Part shown: positions 17,504 to 25,520 of the stretch, in pieces
How positions within the stretch are numbered: the stretch's first letter is position 1
Layout: the number at the start of each line of letters is the position of its first letter
Origin: an uncultured Spartobacteria bacterium
GTDB taxonomy: Bacteria; Verrucomicrobiota; Verrucomicrobiia; Chthoniobacterales; Chthoniobacteraceae
NCBI GenBank assembly: GCA_903882875.1
Contig: CAIRYQ010000008.1
Coordinates: forward strand, 1-64,000
Direction of reading: 5' to 3'
Length of the DNA stretch: 64,000 nt
Made by a program: the position numbers and the translations under genes
The notes under the pieces: model-generated
The model's database searches: none
What the model saw: only the letters and a program-made list of their open reading frames with translations
Told to the model about the DNA's origin: nothing

Positions 17504-18655
17504 ATGAACGTCCACGGCAAACACTACCGCACCATCTGGCTCCGGCCCGGCGACGAACACGTGATCGAGATCATAGACCAGCGCGCGCTGCCGCACCGCT
17601 TCGTGATCGAAAAAATCTCGGCCGTCGCACAGATGGCCACCGCAATTTCCGAGATGCACCTGCGTGGCGCGGGGCTCATCGGCGCAGCGGCAGGCTACGG
17701 AATGTATCTCGCCGCGCTCGCGATTTTTTCCGACGCGCGCAGCCGCACGGCCAACGCACACCTCGCCGAAGCCGCCACGCTTTTGAAATCCACACGCCCC
17801 ACCGCCGTGAATCTCGCGTGGGCCGTGGACCGCCAGCTCGCCGCCATCGCGCGCGGCTCGACTGCGCGCGAAAAAATTTCCATCGCGCGCGAAACCGCCG
17901 CACTCATCGCCGACGAGGACGCCGCCGCATGCCGCGCGATCGGCGAGCACGGAATCTCGCTCATTCGCACAATCAGCCGGCGAAAAAAAGGCGCGCCGGT
18001 GAACATCCTCACGCATTGCAATGCCGGCTGGCTCGCATTCGTAGATCACGGCTCCGCCACCGCGCCCATCTACGCGGCGCACGATGCTGGCATCGCCGTC
18101 CACGTGTGGGTGGACGAGACGCGCCCGCGCAGCCAGGGCGCGAAGCTCACCGCGTGGGAACTCGGCCAGCACGGCGTCCCGCACACCGTCATCGCCGACA
18201 ACACCGGCGGCCACCTCATGCAGCACGGCATGGTGGACCTCTGCATCGTAGGCACCGACCGCACCACGCGCACCGGCGACGTCGCGAACAAAATCGGCAC
18301 GTATCTGAAAGCGCTCGCCGCGCGCGACAACCGCGTCCCGTTTTACGTCGCGCTGCCGTCCTCTTCGTTCGATTGGAAAATGCGCGACGGCCTGCGCGAA
18401 ATCCCCATCGAGGAGCGCGGCTCCGAGGAGGTGAAATTCGCCGACGGCCTGCTCGTCGGCCCCAAAGGTCGGACCGGACGCCACGCCGAAGTCCTCGTCG
18501 CCCCGCCCGACAGCCCCGCGGCAAACTACGGCTTCGACGTGACACCCGCCCGCCTCGTCACGGGCCTCATCACCGAACGCGGCCGCTGTCGCGCAAACGA
18601 ACGCGCCATCCTCGCGCTCTTCCCCGAGCATGCGGGCAGTTGCGCACGCCGCTGA
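17504..18655 (+). CDS. mtnA: S-methyl-5-thioribose-1-phosphate isomerase
   Basis: Converts methylthioribose 1-phosphate to methylthioribulose 1-phosphate in the methionine salvage pathway (383 aa). It has the RGAGLIGAAAGYGM phosphate-binding region, the catalytic Cys in THCNAGW, the catalytic Asp in IVGTDRTTRTGDVANKIGTY, and the C-terminal NYGFDVTPARLVTGLITERG. It belongs to the eIF2B-like superfamily, and ribose-1,5-bisphosphate isomerase is the main alternative, but motif wording favours MtnA. No other salvage gene is nearby. Confidence 0.85.
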   Translation: MNVHGKHYRTIWLRPGDEHVIEIIDQRALPHRFVIEKISAVAQMATAISEMHLRGAGLIGAAAGYGMYLAALAIFSDARSRTANAHLAEAATLLKSTRPTAVNLAWAVDRQLAAIARGSTAREKISIARETAALIADEDAAACRAIGEHGISLIRTISRRKKGAPVNILTHCNAGWLAFVDHGSATAPIYAAHDAGIAVHVWVDETRPRSQGAKLTAWELGQHGVPHTVIADNTGGHLMQHGMVDLCIVGTDRTTRTGDVANKIGTYLKALAARDNRVPFYVALPSSSFDWKMRDGLREIPIEERGSEEVKFADGLLVGPKGRTGRHAEVLVAPPDSPAANYGFDVTPARLVTGLITERGRCRANERAILALFPEHAGSCARR

Positions 18656-18802
18656 TCACGGATGCACTCCGGTCATGAATAAATAAGTGGAGCGCCTAGT
18701 TGCGTTATGGTTCAAGGATGATGGCCTGAATCGGCATTCCCGTCAGGCTTTTGAAATGGCAAATATCATGAATCAGATGCCTGTTTCCACGCCGATACCC
18801 AA

Positions 18803-19552
18803 ATGAAGGCGGGGCTCATCCGAATGTTCCGACGCCGAATTTGGCGCAGGATTCGCAAGTGTCTCCCTCCGTCGAAACCTCCGCGATTGGTCCAGGCTCT
18901 TCCAGCAGCCTATCTCCGCGGCACCGGTTGCGAGATTGGGGCGCTGCACAATCCCCTTCGCGTACCAGCGGGCGCGCAAGTGAGCTACATCGATCGTTTC
19001 CCTGTCTCCGAGCTGCGCGCACAATACCCGGAGTTGGAGGACGTCGCCCTTGTGCCCGTGGACATCGTCACCGACGGGGAAAAACTCGGCGCCGTGGCGG
19101 ATGCCTCGCAGGACTTCGTCATCGCGCGCAATTTCATCGAACATTGCGAAGACCCCATCGGTACCTTGAAACACTTCCTGCGCGTGCTGAAGCCGGGAGG
19201 CATCGTCTATCTCGGCGTCCCGGACAAACGGCACACCTTCGACAGCGCGCGTCCGGTCACTCCGTTGCAACATCTCATCGAGGATCACGAACTCGGGCCG
19301 GAACGATCGCGAAGGGCGCATTTCGAGGAAGTGGCCCGGTTCTGCCACCACATGCAAAACGACGACGACGTTCGCCGTTGCGCCGACGACCTCATGGCGC
19401 GGAACTATTCCATCCACTTCCACGTCTGGTCGCTCAGGGAGATGCTGGAACTCCTGCTTTTCCTCGGCGGGCGGATTGGCTTTGAGATCGAGGCTTCCTG
19501 CATCAACGGCGCGGAGGACGTCTTCATCCTCCGCAAGACGCCAGCCGCTTGA
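18803..19552 (+). CDS. SAM-dependent class I methyltransferase
   Basis: A 249-aa protein with a Rossmann-type methyltransferase core. Motif I is the unusual CEIGALHNPL, an acidic strand ends at YIDRF, and post-motif segments IARNFIEHCEDP and LKPGGIVYLGVPD match type-11 methyltransferases. A basic N-terminus (about 1-25, many Arg/Lys) precedes the core. This EIGALHNP subfamily often sits near surface-glycan genes, but none is adjacent here, so the substrate is unknown. It stands alone between mtnA and the tandem esterase. Confidence 0.75.
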   Translation: MKAGLIRMFRRRIWRRIRKCLPPSKPPRLVQALPAAYLRGTGCEIGALHNPLRVPAGAQVSYIDRFPVSELRAQYPELEDVALVPVDIVTDGEKLGAVADASQDFVIARNFIEHCEDPIGTLKHFLRVLKPGGIVYLGVPDKRHTFDSARPVTPLQHLIEDHELGPERSRRAHFEEVARFCHHMQNDDDVRRCADDLMARNYSIHFHVWSLREMLELLLFLGGRIGFEIEASCINGAEDVFILRKTPAA

Positions 19553-19740
19553 AGCAATGGATCACCGGGCGGGTGGAATGGCGGACGATGAGACCGGGGG
19601 CGGTGCCCGTCGCGGAATCCAAAGCGCAACGCCCAAAGTCGAAAACTTACAAGTCGCTTGAAATTCCGGGCCCCGGCAGTGCTCCGATGCCGCGAATGCT
19701 TCATGGCCGGGAGAGCAGCCTTGGCGCTTTCTTTATCGGG

Positions 19741-21630
19741 CTACTTTTGAACTTTGACCGGTGAGCCTTGAGCTTCGTCCGCCTTCAGCTTCTCGATGAG
19801 ATACTCCTGCGATGAGGAGTGCTTCGCGTCGGTCGCGCCGGGGTAGGAGAGTTCGCACGGGACGCCGATTTCCTTGCAGTGCTCCTGCAGCTTCACGCCG
19901 AAGTTTGCGGTGTGCGTCGGATCCTTTTCATCGTGGCCGAGGTTCGGTGGCGCGCCGAAGTGCAGATAGATCGCAGGGGCGTCCTTTGTGACGAGCGCAT
20001 ACGGCGAATACTCCGCGATGAACGGCAGGATTTTTTCGCGCGCAGCCACGAAATCGTCGAACTTCTTAAACTCGCCTGCTTTCGCAAAGGCGTGCCCGCC
20101 GTAGCTGCTGTTCGGCGTCCACTCGCGCATCTGCTTCGGATCGAGCGTGGTCTGCGCGCCGTCCACCGCGGCGCACCACAGGCGCGTGGATTCGCGCGCG
20201 ATCGGGTCATCGCTTTTCAGATCGGCGAGATCATCGTGAAAGGCGAGCCACAGCGATGTGCATGCGCCCGCGCTGCCGCCGTTCGCGCCGATGCGCTGTT
20301 TGTCGAGGTTCCATTCCTTCGCCTTGCTGCGCACAAATTGCAGCGCGCGCGCCGCGTCGTGCAGCGGGGCTTTCACCGGCGGCACGACTTCCTGCGCCTG
20401 CGAGATGTAGCGGTAGTTCACGGAGACGACCGAGATGCCGGCGTCGAGGTAGGGCTTGGGATTGATGCCGTTTTTGTCGCCGCCCTGCCAGCCGCCGCCG
20501 TGGATGAAGAAAAGCAGCGGCGTCGGCTTGTCAGATTTCGCCTGGTAAAAATCGAGCACGTTGCGCTCCGCGGGGCCGTAGCGCACATCGGCCTCAATCG
20601 GCTTCATCGCGCGACGCGGCGGGCTCTTCAGGCTGGCGATGAGATACTCGTCCGCCGTCTTGTGCTTCACGTCGGGCGCGCCGGGATAGACGAGCTCGCA
20701 CGGCACACCGACCTCCTGGCACTTCTCCTGCAATTTCACGCCGTAGTTCGCCGTGTGCGTGGGATCTTTTTGATCCTGACCGAGAGCGGGCGCGGACGAG
20801 TAGATGAGATACACCGGCGGATCGTCGGCGCTCACATGCTCGATGGGCGAATACTCCTTGATCCACGGCAGCACCTCCTCGCGGTGCTCGAGGAATTCCG
20901 CAAAGCGCGTGTCGCGCGTCTTCGGGTCGTTCGGGTCCATGAATCCGAACGCGTGTCCGCCGTAGCGGCTGTTCGGCGTCCATTCCTTGAGCTGCTTCGG
21001 GTCGAGCGAAGTCTGCGCGCCCATGACCGCCGCCGTCCACAGCCGCGTGGACTCGTGCGCGATCGGATCGCTGCTTTTCGGATCAGCCATGTCCGAGTGA
21101 AATGCGAGCCACAGCGAGGAACACGCGCCAGCACTGCCGCCGCTCGCGCCGATGCGCTGCTTGTCAATATTCCACTCCTTCGCCTTGCTGCGCACGAATT
21201 GCAGCGCCCGCGCCGCATCCTCCAGCGGCGCCTTCACCGGCGGCTTCACGCCCGCGATCTGCGCCTGCCACGAGTAGCGGTAATTGATCGAAACGACCGA
21301 GATCCCCGCATCGAGGTACTGCTTGACGGTTCCGGGATTTTTCGTGAAGCCCTTGTCTCCGGACACCCAGCCGCCGCCGTGGATGAAGAACAGCAGCGGC
21401 GTCGGTCTGACGGATTTCGCCTGGTAGAAATCGAGCACCTGCCGCGGGTGATCGCCGTATGCGACATTTGCAAAAGTCGGCTCGATCGGCGGTTTCGCGG
21501 GCGCGTCGGTTTTCGGCGCAGCAGGGGCAGCGGGCTTTGCCGTCGGCGCATCTGCGGCGAATGCAGCGCCGCACAGCGCAGCGATAGAAGTGACGAGGAG
21601 GAACGGTTTCGAGCGCACGGGGAATTGCAT
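19741..21630 (-). CDS. Secreted esterase with two tandem alpha/beta-hydrolase domains
   Basis: A 629-aa secreted protein: signal peptide (MQFPVRSKPFLLVTSIAALCGAAFA, in two parts), an Ala/Pro-rich linker to about 50, then two closely similar BD-FAE-type hydrolase domains (about 52-330 and 345-615). Each has LLFFIHGGGW for the oxyanion hole, GGSAGAC carrying the nucleophile Ser, and a DxKH stretch near the domain end that may supply the His. The two halves share long identical stretches (PPVKAPL, DAARALQFVRSKAKEWN), so the duplication is recent. Probably acts on esterified plant polysaccharide or other extracellular esters. Start at 21630 chosen because it begins the signal peptide. Confidence 0.85.
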   Translation of the reverse strand: MQFPVRSKPFLLVTSIAALCGAAFAADAPTAKPAAPAAPKTDAPAKPPIEPTFANVAYGDHPRQVLDFYQAKSVRPTPLLFFIHGGGWVSGDKGFTKNPGTVKQYLDAGISVVSINYRYSWQAQIAGVKPPVKAPLEDAARALQFVRSKAKEWNIDKQRIGASGGSAGACSSLWLAFHSDMADPKSSDPIAHESTRLWTAAVMGAQTSLDPKQLKEWTPNSRYGGHAFGFMDPNDPKTRDTRFAEFLEHREEVLPWIKEYSPIEHVSADDPPVYLIYSSAPALGQDQKDPTHTANYGVKLQEKCQEVGVPCELVYPGAPDVKHKTADEYLIASLKSPPRRAMKPIEADVRYGPAERNVLDFYQAKSDKPTPLLFFIHGGGWQGGDKNGINPKPYLDAGISVVSVNYRYISQAQEVVPPVKAPLHDAARALQFVRSKAKEWNLDKQRIGANGGSAGACTSLWLAFHDDLADLKSDDPIARESTRLWCAAVDGAQTTLDPKQMREWTPNSSYGGHAFAKAGEFKKFDDFVAAREKILPFIAEYSPYALVTKDAPAIYLHFGAPPNLGHDEKDPTHTANFGVKLQEHCKEIGVPCELSYPGATDAKHSSSQEYLIEKLKADEAQGSPVKVQK

Positions 21631-21742
21631 CCCCAGCCAATACGCGAGCGGTGTGTTTCGTTGGATGAATTGTCCGTATTCGCATCTCTCGGTTCGGCAA
21701 AACCTCAATGACACCGCCAGCGCGCTATGACACGCTTACACG

Positions 21743-22657
21743 ATGCGCAAAACCCTCCTGTCCCTCATCGCCGTCTCGTCCTCCGTCTTCGCCGCCGATT
21801 CCGAGCCTGCGAAAATCACCCACACCTTCTTCGTCGCCGGCGGAGAGACGGCGATCCTCGACAACGACGGCAAGCCGCTCTGGAGCTACCCGGCGGGCAC
21901 GCGCGACGGCTTCGTGCTGCCGAATGGCAACCTGCTCCTCGCGCTCTCGAAGAACAAGGACTACCCCGGCGGCGCAGTCGTCGAGGTCACGCGCGAAGGC
22001 AAGATCGTCTTCGAGTTCAAAGGCACGCAGTCGGAGGTGAACACCGCGCAGCTTTTGCCGAATGGCAACATCCTGCTCACCGAGGCCGGCGCGAAGCCGC
22101 GGCTGCTCGAAGTCACGCGCGACGGGAAAATCGCCGTGGAGTTCCCGCTGCAATGCCAGAACGCAAACGCGCACATGGAGAGCCGCATGGCGCGCAAGCT
22201 CGCGAACGGCAATTACCTCGTGCCGCAGCTCCTCGACAAGGTCGTGCGCGAATACACGCCCGAGGGGAAAATCGTGTGGGAGTTCAAGACGCCCGAGGAG
22301 CCGAAGGAGGCGTGGCCCTTCACCGCCATCCGCCTGCCCGACGGCCACACGCTCGTGAACCTCACGCACAGCAACACCGTCGTCGAGGTGGACGCGTCCG
22401 CAAAAATCGTCTGGCAGCTCACGAACGCCGACCTTCCCGAGCCGCTGCTCAAGGACCCGTGCGGCGCGCAGCGCCTGCCGAACGGCAACACCGTCATCAC
22501 CAGCTACGGCGCGGGCGACCAGAAGGTGAAGCTCCTCGAAGTCACGCGCGACAAGAAGGTCGTGTGGACATTCGAGCGGGAGAAAAAGGGCGGCATCCAC
22601 GAATTCCAAATCCTCGACACCAACGCCACGCCGCTCGATGGGGTGCCGATGAAGTAG
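21743..22657 (+). CDS. Secreted beta-propeller protein (PQQ/arylsulfotransferase-like repeats)
   Basis: A 304-aa protein with a signal peptide (MRKTLLSLIAVSSSVFA) followed by about six repeats of the form G-x-[IV]-x-[WF]-x-[FYL] and LPNGN (for example DGKPLWSYP, LPNGNLLLAL, LPNGNILLTE, LPNGNTVITS). These are the blade motifs of eight-stranded or PQQ-like propellers. No enzymatic residues can be assigned. It may bind a sugar or serve as a scaffold in the periplasm. Divergent from the tandem esterase with about 110 bp between starts, so the two may share regulation. Confidence 0.7.
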   Translation: MRKTLLSLIAVSSSVFAADSEPAKITHTFFVAGGETAILDNDGKPLWSYPAGTRDGFVLPNGNLLLALSKNKDYPGGAVVEVTREGKIVFEFKGTQSEVNTAQLLPNGNILLTEAGAKPRLLEVTRDGKIAVEFPLQCQNANAHMESRMARKLANGNYLVPQLLDKVVREYTPEGKIVWEFKTPEEPKEAWPFTAIRLPDGHTLVNLTHSNTVVEVDASAKIVWQLTNADLPEPLLKDPCGAQRLPNGNTVITSYGAGDQKVKLLEVTRDKKVVWTFEREKKGGIHEFQILDTNATPLDGVPMK

Positions 22658-22693
22658 CGGTGACGAACGATGATCAAATGTTAGCCCATTGAA

Positions 22694-23380
22694 ATGCCGC
22701 CAACTACTTTGACATTTCACGCTCAACAGCGCCTTACACAACGGACGAGGCTCATGGAGCAGGAACTTATCGCCCTCATCGACGCGAACATGACGCATAT
22801 TGTTGGTTGTCGTAGGGAGCCGCCTCATGCCCATCACGTCTTTTTTAGTCCAAAGGATCTGAACCACTTCGTCGCAGTTCAGGACATCGATACAGGAGAG
22901 GTCATTACCGTGCTGCCGCTGGATTACCACGAGAACCTCGCTTGGAAGATCGGACGAAAGAATCTCAAGAGAGCCATCCTCAAGTCCGCACCGGGTTTTT
23001 ACTCCGAAGTGTATCCGCAGCAAAAGCCGTCAAAGCCCACCGACTCCACGATCGAAAAACCGAAAGCTACGGCATCTGTCGAAGGCTACACGATGGAGGT
23101 CATCGGGATATTTATTTCTGCCCCGAACAAAGTCGGTCTAGGCACATATCGATTTACCCAACTACCCACAACGGGCACCGAGGCAATGGAGGACGGCGGA
23201 TTCGCGAGCAAGGTTCTCTCGAAGCTAACCCGGAAGAGCCGCCAGCCGTCCGACTTGGACGAAATACTTCTATACCACGCCAAGACAGATTTGCTTCTCA
23301 AGGTTCCTTGGTTCTTGGATGCCGACTTCTCGCTCGACGACGACTTCCGCAATCCAAATTATTCTCGCCACGAATGCTGA
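22694..23380 (+). CDS. Unrecognised protein, N-terminus DUF4258-like
   Basis: A 228-aa protein of unknown function. The first 90 residues (FHAQQRLTQRTRL ... HHVFFSPKDLNHFVAVQDIDTGEVITVLPL) resemble the compact RNase-like fold of DUF4258/BrnT proteins, where a short His/Arg-containing helix pair is followed by a beta sheet. The remainder is not recognised. It is the first of three tightly packed genes whose G+C is lower than that of the surrounding genes. Codon use is more mixed than in neighbours. A nuclease or toxin role is only a suggestion from the N-terminal resemblance. Confidence 0.6.
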   Translation: MPPTTLTFHAQQRLTQRTRLMEQELIALIDANMTHIVGCRREPPHAHHVFFSPKDLNHFVAVQDIDTGEVITVLPLDYHENLAWKIGRKNLKRAILKSAPGFYSEVYPQQKPSKPTDSTIEKPKATASVEGYTMEVIGIFISAPNKVGLGTYRFTQLPTTGTEAMEDGGFASKVLSKLTRKSRQPSDLDEILLYHAKTDLLLKVPWFLDADFSLDDDFRNPNYSRHEC

Positions 23381-23819
23381 AAACACTTTGGGACACCATT
23401 TCAAATGGAGTTGGAGCGAGTGGGGAACAATCGTCACCGCAATCGGCACCACAATGAGCATCTGGGCTGTTTGCGCGATCCGGGGCCTAAAGCGAATTTT
23501 CGCCGCTCGTCAGCGCCTTCCTCAACTGCAGCGCCGATTGAAAGACAAACTCGACTCCATTTCTGGTCACCTCAATGCGTATCAACAGAACAAAGATGCA
23601 TTCCACATCACCATTCAAGAAGTGCGTGCCGTCGTGACCAGTTACTCGGACAAGACACTCAGCAAGCAGACCAAGAAGAGTCTGAAAGAAGTTAAATCCC
23701 GATGCGACGAAATCTCCTATGCAACGACCCACGCGCAAGCGTTCGATTTATACAGCGCTCTCCGAGGCATCGAAGAAGCACTCCACAACGAAATCAAAGA
23801 CCTAAACCACACGAACTGA
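23319..23819 (+). CDS. Unrecognised single-pass membrane protein with helical domain
   Basis: One hydrophobic segment (WGTIVTAIGTTMSIWAVCAI) is followed by about 100 residues of charged, probably helical sequence (KRLPQLQRRLKDKL-like, KTLSKQTKKSLKEVKSRCDEI) and a tail ending IKDLNHTN. The ATG at 23319 overlaps the previous gene by 62 bp in another frame; a TTG at 23388, eight bases after that gene's stop, would give a shorter form that still holds the membrane segment and may be the true start. Hand count gives 47% G+C at 23581-23640. One base separates it from the next gene. Confidence 0.55.
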   Translation: MPTSRSTTTSAIQIILATNAENTLGHHFKWSWSEWGTIVTAIGTTMSIWAVCAIRGLKRIFAARQRLPQLQRRLKDKLDSISGHLNAYQQNKDAFHITIQEVRAVVTSYSDKTLSKQTKKSLKEVKSRCDEISYATTHAQAFDLYSALRGIEEALHNEIKDLNHTN

Positions 23820-23820
23820 T

Positions 23821-24186
23821 ATGGATTCCGAAGCAGTAATCAAACGTCTGGTTCAGTTTACTCAGGAGGGTCGTATAGAGTGGGAACGTCGCTTGGCCGG
23901 TGACGAGTTCACACAAGGCACCGACGAAATTGTCGAGGTCTACTACACGACTGAACACAACGGACATCGCTTGCGCGTTTATGAAGCACGCTACCGTTAC
24001 TACTACGACGAAGCGCGTTTTTCGTGGGACACTCAGAGTCGCTTGGAGACTGTGGATGAGCACGGCTATATGCTTTGGCGCTTCCCGGCATCGCGATGGA
24101 CTGGTGAGCTACTACAGGCGGCCACATACCAAACAGCCAAAGTGGACACGATGTTCAAAGACTTAATGGGTGACGATGAAAAATAG
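23821..24186 (+). CDS. Unrecognised 121-aa protein, third gene of low-G+C operon
   Basis: A small acidic protein with a helical start (DSEAVIKRLVQFTQEGRIEWERR), a Tyr-rich beta-strand middle (VYEARYRYYYDEARFSW) and a helical end. No family is recognised. Hand count gives 45% G+C at 23821-23880 against 63% at 21901-21960 in the propeller gene. The start follows the preceding stop by one base, so the three genes 22694-24186 are almost certainly one transcript. No membrane segment or signal peptide is present. Confidence 0.6.
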   Translation: MDSEAVIKRLVQFTQEGRIEWERRLAGDEFTQGTDEIVEVYYTTEHNGHRLRVYEARYRYYYDEARFSWDTQSRLETVDEHGYMLWRFPASRWTGELLQAATYQTAKVDTMFKDLMGDDEK

Positions 24187-24272
24187 ATTCTTCGCAGCGC
24201 GGATGCGACTGCGCGTCGCGAGAATTTTCTGTGCGGCGCTCCCTTTTTTTGTGCGGCATTTCCTCCACAGCC

Positions 24273-24287
24273 GAGCCTGCGGAGAGC
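24273..24287. repeat. 15-bp direct repeat, left copy
   Basis: GAGCCTGCGGAGAGC occurs here and again exactly at 25435-25449. The two copies bracket the relBE-like and yefM-yoeB modules. They may be a duplicated insertion target, a recombination site, or two members of a dispersed intergenic repeat. Confidence 0.5.
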
Positions 24288-24317
24288 ACTGCGCTGCGCG
24301 CTCTCGACTTTGAGGCG

Positions 24318-24341
24318 GACGTGGCGTAGCGTCTCCACGTC
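24318..24341. promoter_or_regulatory. Inverted repeat abutting the relB-like start (candidate operator)
   Basis: GACGTGG and CCACGTC are separated by 10 bp, and the right arm ends one base before the antitoxin ATG at 24342. Type II antitoxins commonly repress their own operon through such dyads. No promoter was recognised with confidence. Confidence 0.4.
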
Positions 24342-24530
24342 ATGAGCCAAACCCTGCAATATCTCACGGACGAGCACGGCGACCGCACCGCTGTCGTCCT
24401 GCCAATCGGCGATTACGAGAAGCTGCTTGAGGACTTGGAGGATTTGGCCGTCGTGGCCGAGCGCCGCGACGAGCCCGTCGTCTCCCACGACACATTCATC
24501 GCTGAGCTGAAGCGCGATGGCGTCCTTTAG
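24342..24530 (+). CDS. Type II antitoxin, RelB/Phd-like
   Basis: A 62-aa protein of the small antitoxin family with YLTDEHGDRTAVVLPIGDYEKLLEDLEDL, followed by an acidic linker and a C-terminal toxin-binding tail (AELKRDGVL). These features match antitoxins paired with RelE-type toxins. It overlaps the toxin gene by 14 bp, the usual arrangement. It should neutralise the neighbouring RelE-like ribonuclease and repress the operon. Confidence 0.85.
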   Translation: MSQTLQYLTDEHGDRTAVVLPIGDYEKLLEDLEDLAVVAERRDEPVVSHDTFIAELKRDGVL

Positions 24531-24780
24531 CATCCAGTGGCGGAATTCCACGAGGAAGGACATCCGCCGCCTGCCGCGCGAGGAGGTGGCACGCGTCGTC
24601 GAGGCTGTGGGCCAGCTCGCCAATGAACCCATGCCACACGGCTGCCAGAAACTCGCCGGCTCCGAACGGATATATCGGATTCGCGTCGGAGATTACCGCG
24701 TGATTTACGAGGTGTTTGGCGATTTGCATATTGTCGAGATTCAGCGGGTCAGGCACCGGAAGGACGTCTATCGCGAATGA
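24517..24780 (+). CDS. RelE/ParE-family toxin
   Basis: An 87-aa toxin with the RelE-fold pattern: WRNSTRKDIRRLP (helix 1), a middle basic helix, and the strand block KLAGSERIYRIRVGDYRVIYEV ending in VEIQRVRHRKDVYRE. The conserved basic residues (RIRVGDYR and R-x-R-H-R) suit ribosome-dependent mRNA cleavage, the known activity of RelE. It is translated in overlap with its antitoxin. Confidence 0.9.
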   Translation: MASFSIQWRNSTRKDIRRLPREEVARVVEAVGQLANEPMPHGCQKLAGSERIYRIRVGDYRVIYEVFGDLHIVEIQRVRHRKDVYRE

Positions 24781-24805
24781 CCACGACGCTCTCTCTCGCT
24801 GCCTG

Positions 24806-24821
24806 AAGGCGGAGACGCCTT
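24806..24821. other. Perfect hairpin with GAGA tetraloop downstream of relE
   Basis: AAGGCG-GAGA-CGCCTT is a 6-bp stem closed by a GNRA loop, 25 bp past the toxin stop. No T-tract follows on either strand, so it may be an RNA-stabilising 3' structure rather than an intrinsic terminator. Confidence 0.45.
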
Positions 24822-24862
24822 GATGAAAATTGGTTCTCCGTAACGGCTGAACGCCGCATTAC

Positions 24863-24894
24863 TTGACCCACAAACATGGACAGGATACTGTCCA
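24863..24894 (+). promoter_or_regulatory. yefM-yoeB promoter with overlapping palindromic operator
   Basis: TTGACC (24863-24868) and TACTGT (24886-24891) are 17 bp apart. The perfect palindrome TGGACAG-GATA-CTGTCCA (24877-24894) covers the -10 and ends three bases before the yefM ATG at 24898. This suits autorepression by YefM. The predicted transcript would begin at or next to the start codon, so the mRNA may be leaderless. Confidence 0.65.
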
Positions 24895-24897
24895 GCC

Positions 24898-25155
24898 ATG
24901 ACCGCCATTTCCTACACCGCCGCTCGGGAGAATCTCGCTGCAACGATGGACAAGGTTTGCGACGACCACGCGCCGATCGTCATCACCCGCAACCGCGAAC
25001 AGGCTGTCGTGATGATGTCGCTCGCGGACTATGAGGCGCTGGAGGAAACCGCCTACCTGCTGAAGAGCCCCAAGAACGCCAAGCGCATCATGAGCGCCAT
25101 CGCGCAGCTCGATGCGGGCAAAGGCGTCGCGCGTGCCGTGGACTTGAACGCATGA
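24898..25155 (+). CDS. yefM: YefM-type antitoxin
   Basis: An 85-aa Phd/YefM-fold antitoxin: SYTAARENLAATMDKVCDDHAPIVITRNREQAVVMMSLADYEALEETAYLLKS is typical of YefM, with a Tyr/Leu-rich C-terminal tail for toxin binding. It should bind the palindrome overlapping its promoter. It overlaps yoeB by 4 bp (ATGA). Confidence 0.93.
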   Translation: MTAISYTAARENLAATMDKVCDDHAPIVITRNREQAVVMMSLADYEALEETAYLLKSPKNAKRIMSAIAQLDAGKGVARAVDLNA

Positions 25156-25412
25156 AACGCAAGCTCGTCTTTTCCGACGAAGCTTGGGAGGACTACCTGC
25201 ATTGGCAGGAGACGGATCGTTCCATGATCCGCCGCATCAACCAGCTCATCAAAGATGTCCGGCGCAGTCCATACGAGGGCATCGGCAAGCCGGAGCCTCT
25301 GAAACATCAACTGGCCGGATGGTGGTCGCGGCGGATTGATGCCGAGCATCGCTTTGTCTATCGCGTGACGGAGAACGCTGTGGAAATCGCCACGTTGAGG
25401 CATCACTATTGA
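25152..25412 (+). CDS. yoeB: YoeB toxin, ribosome-dependent mRNA endonuclease
   Basis: An 86-aa YoeB homologue. It matches the family from start to end: KLVFSDEAWEDYLHWQETDR, INQLIKDVRRSPYEGIGKPEPLKHQL, WWSRRIDAEHRFVYRV and the terminal HHY. The catalytic set known for E. coli YoeB (Glu46, Arg65, His83, Tyr84) is represented by the Glu in GKPEPLK, the Arg in SRRID and the final His-Tyr. The toxin appears intact. Confidence 0.95.
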   Translation: MKRKLVFSDEAWEDYLHWQETDRSMIRRINQLIKDVRRSPYEGIGKPEPLKHQLAGWWSRRIDAEHRFVYRVTENAVEIATLRHHY

Positions 25413-25434
25413 AATGCCGATGGCCGCCTCGACG

Positions 25435-25449
25435 GAGCCTGCGGAGAGC
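25435..25449. repeat. 15-bp direct repeat, right copy
   Basis: Second exact copy of the sequence at 24273-24287, 23 bp past the yoeB stop. Together they enclose 1.15 kb holding two toxin-antitoxin pairs. Confidence 0.5.
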
Positions 25450-25520
25450 GCGGAGTTTTTCGAGGAACGCATCCGTGAAATCCGTGGTCTCAGTCCTCGT
25501 GTATCCGCAATCCAGGAATT

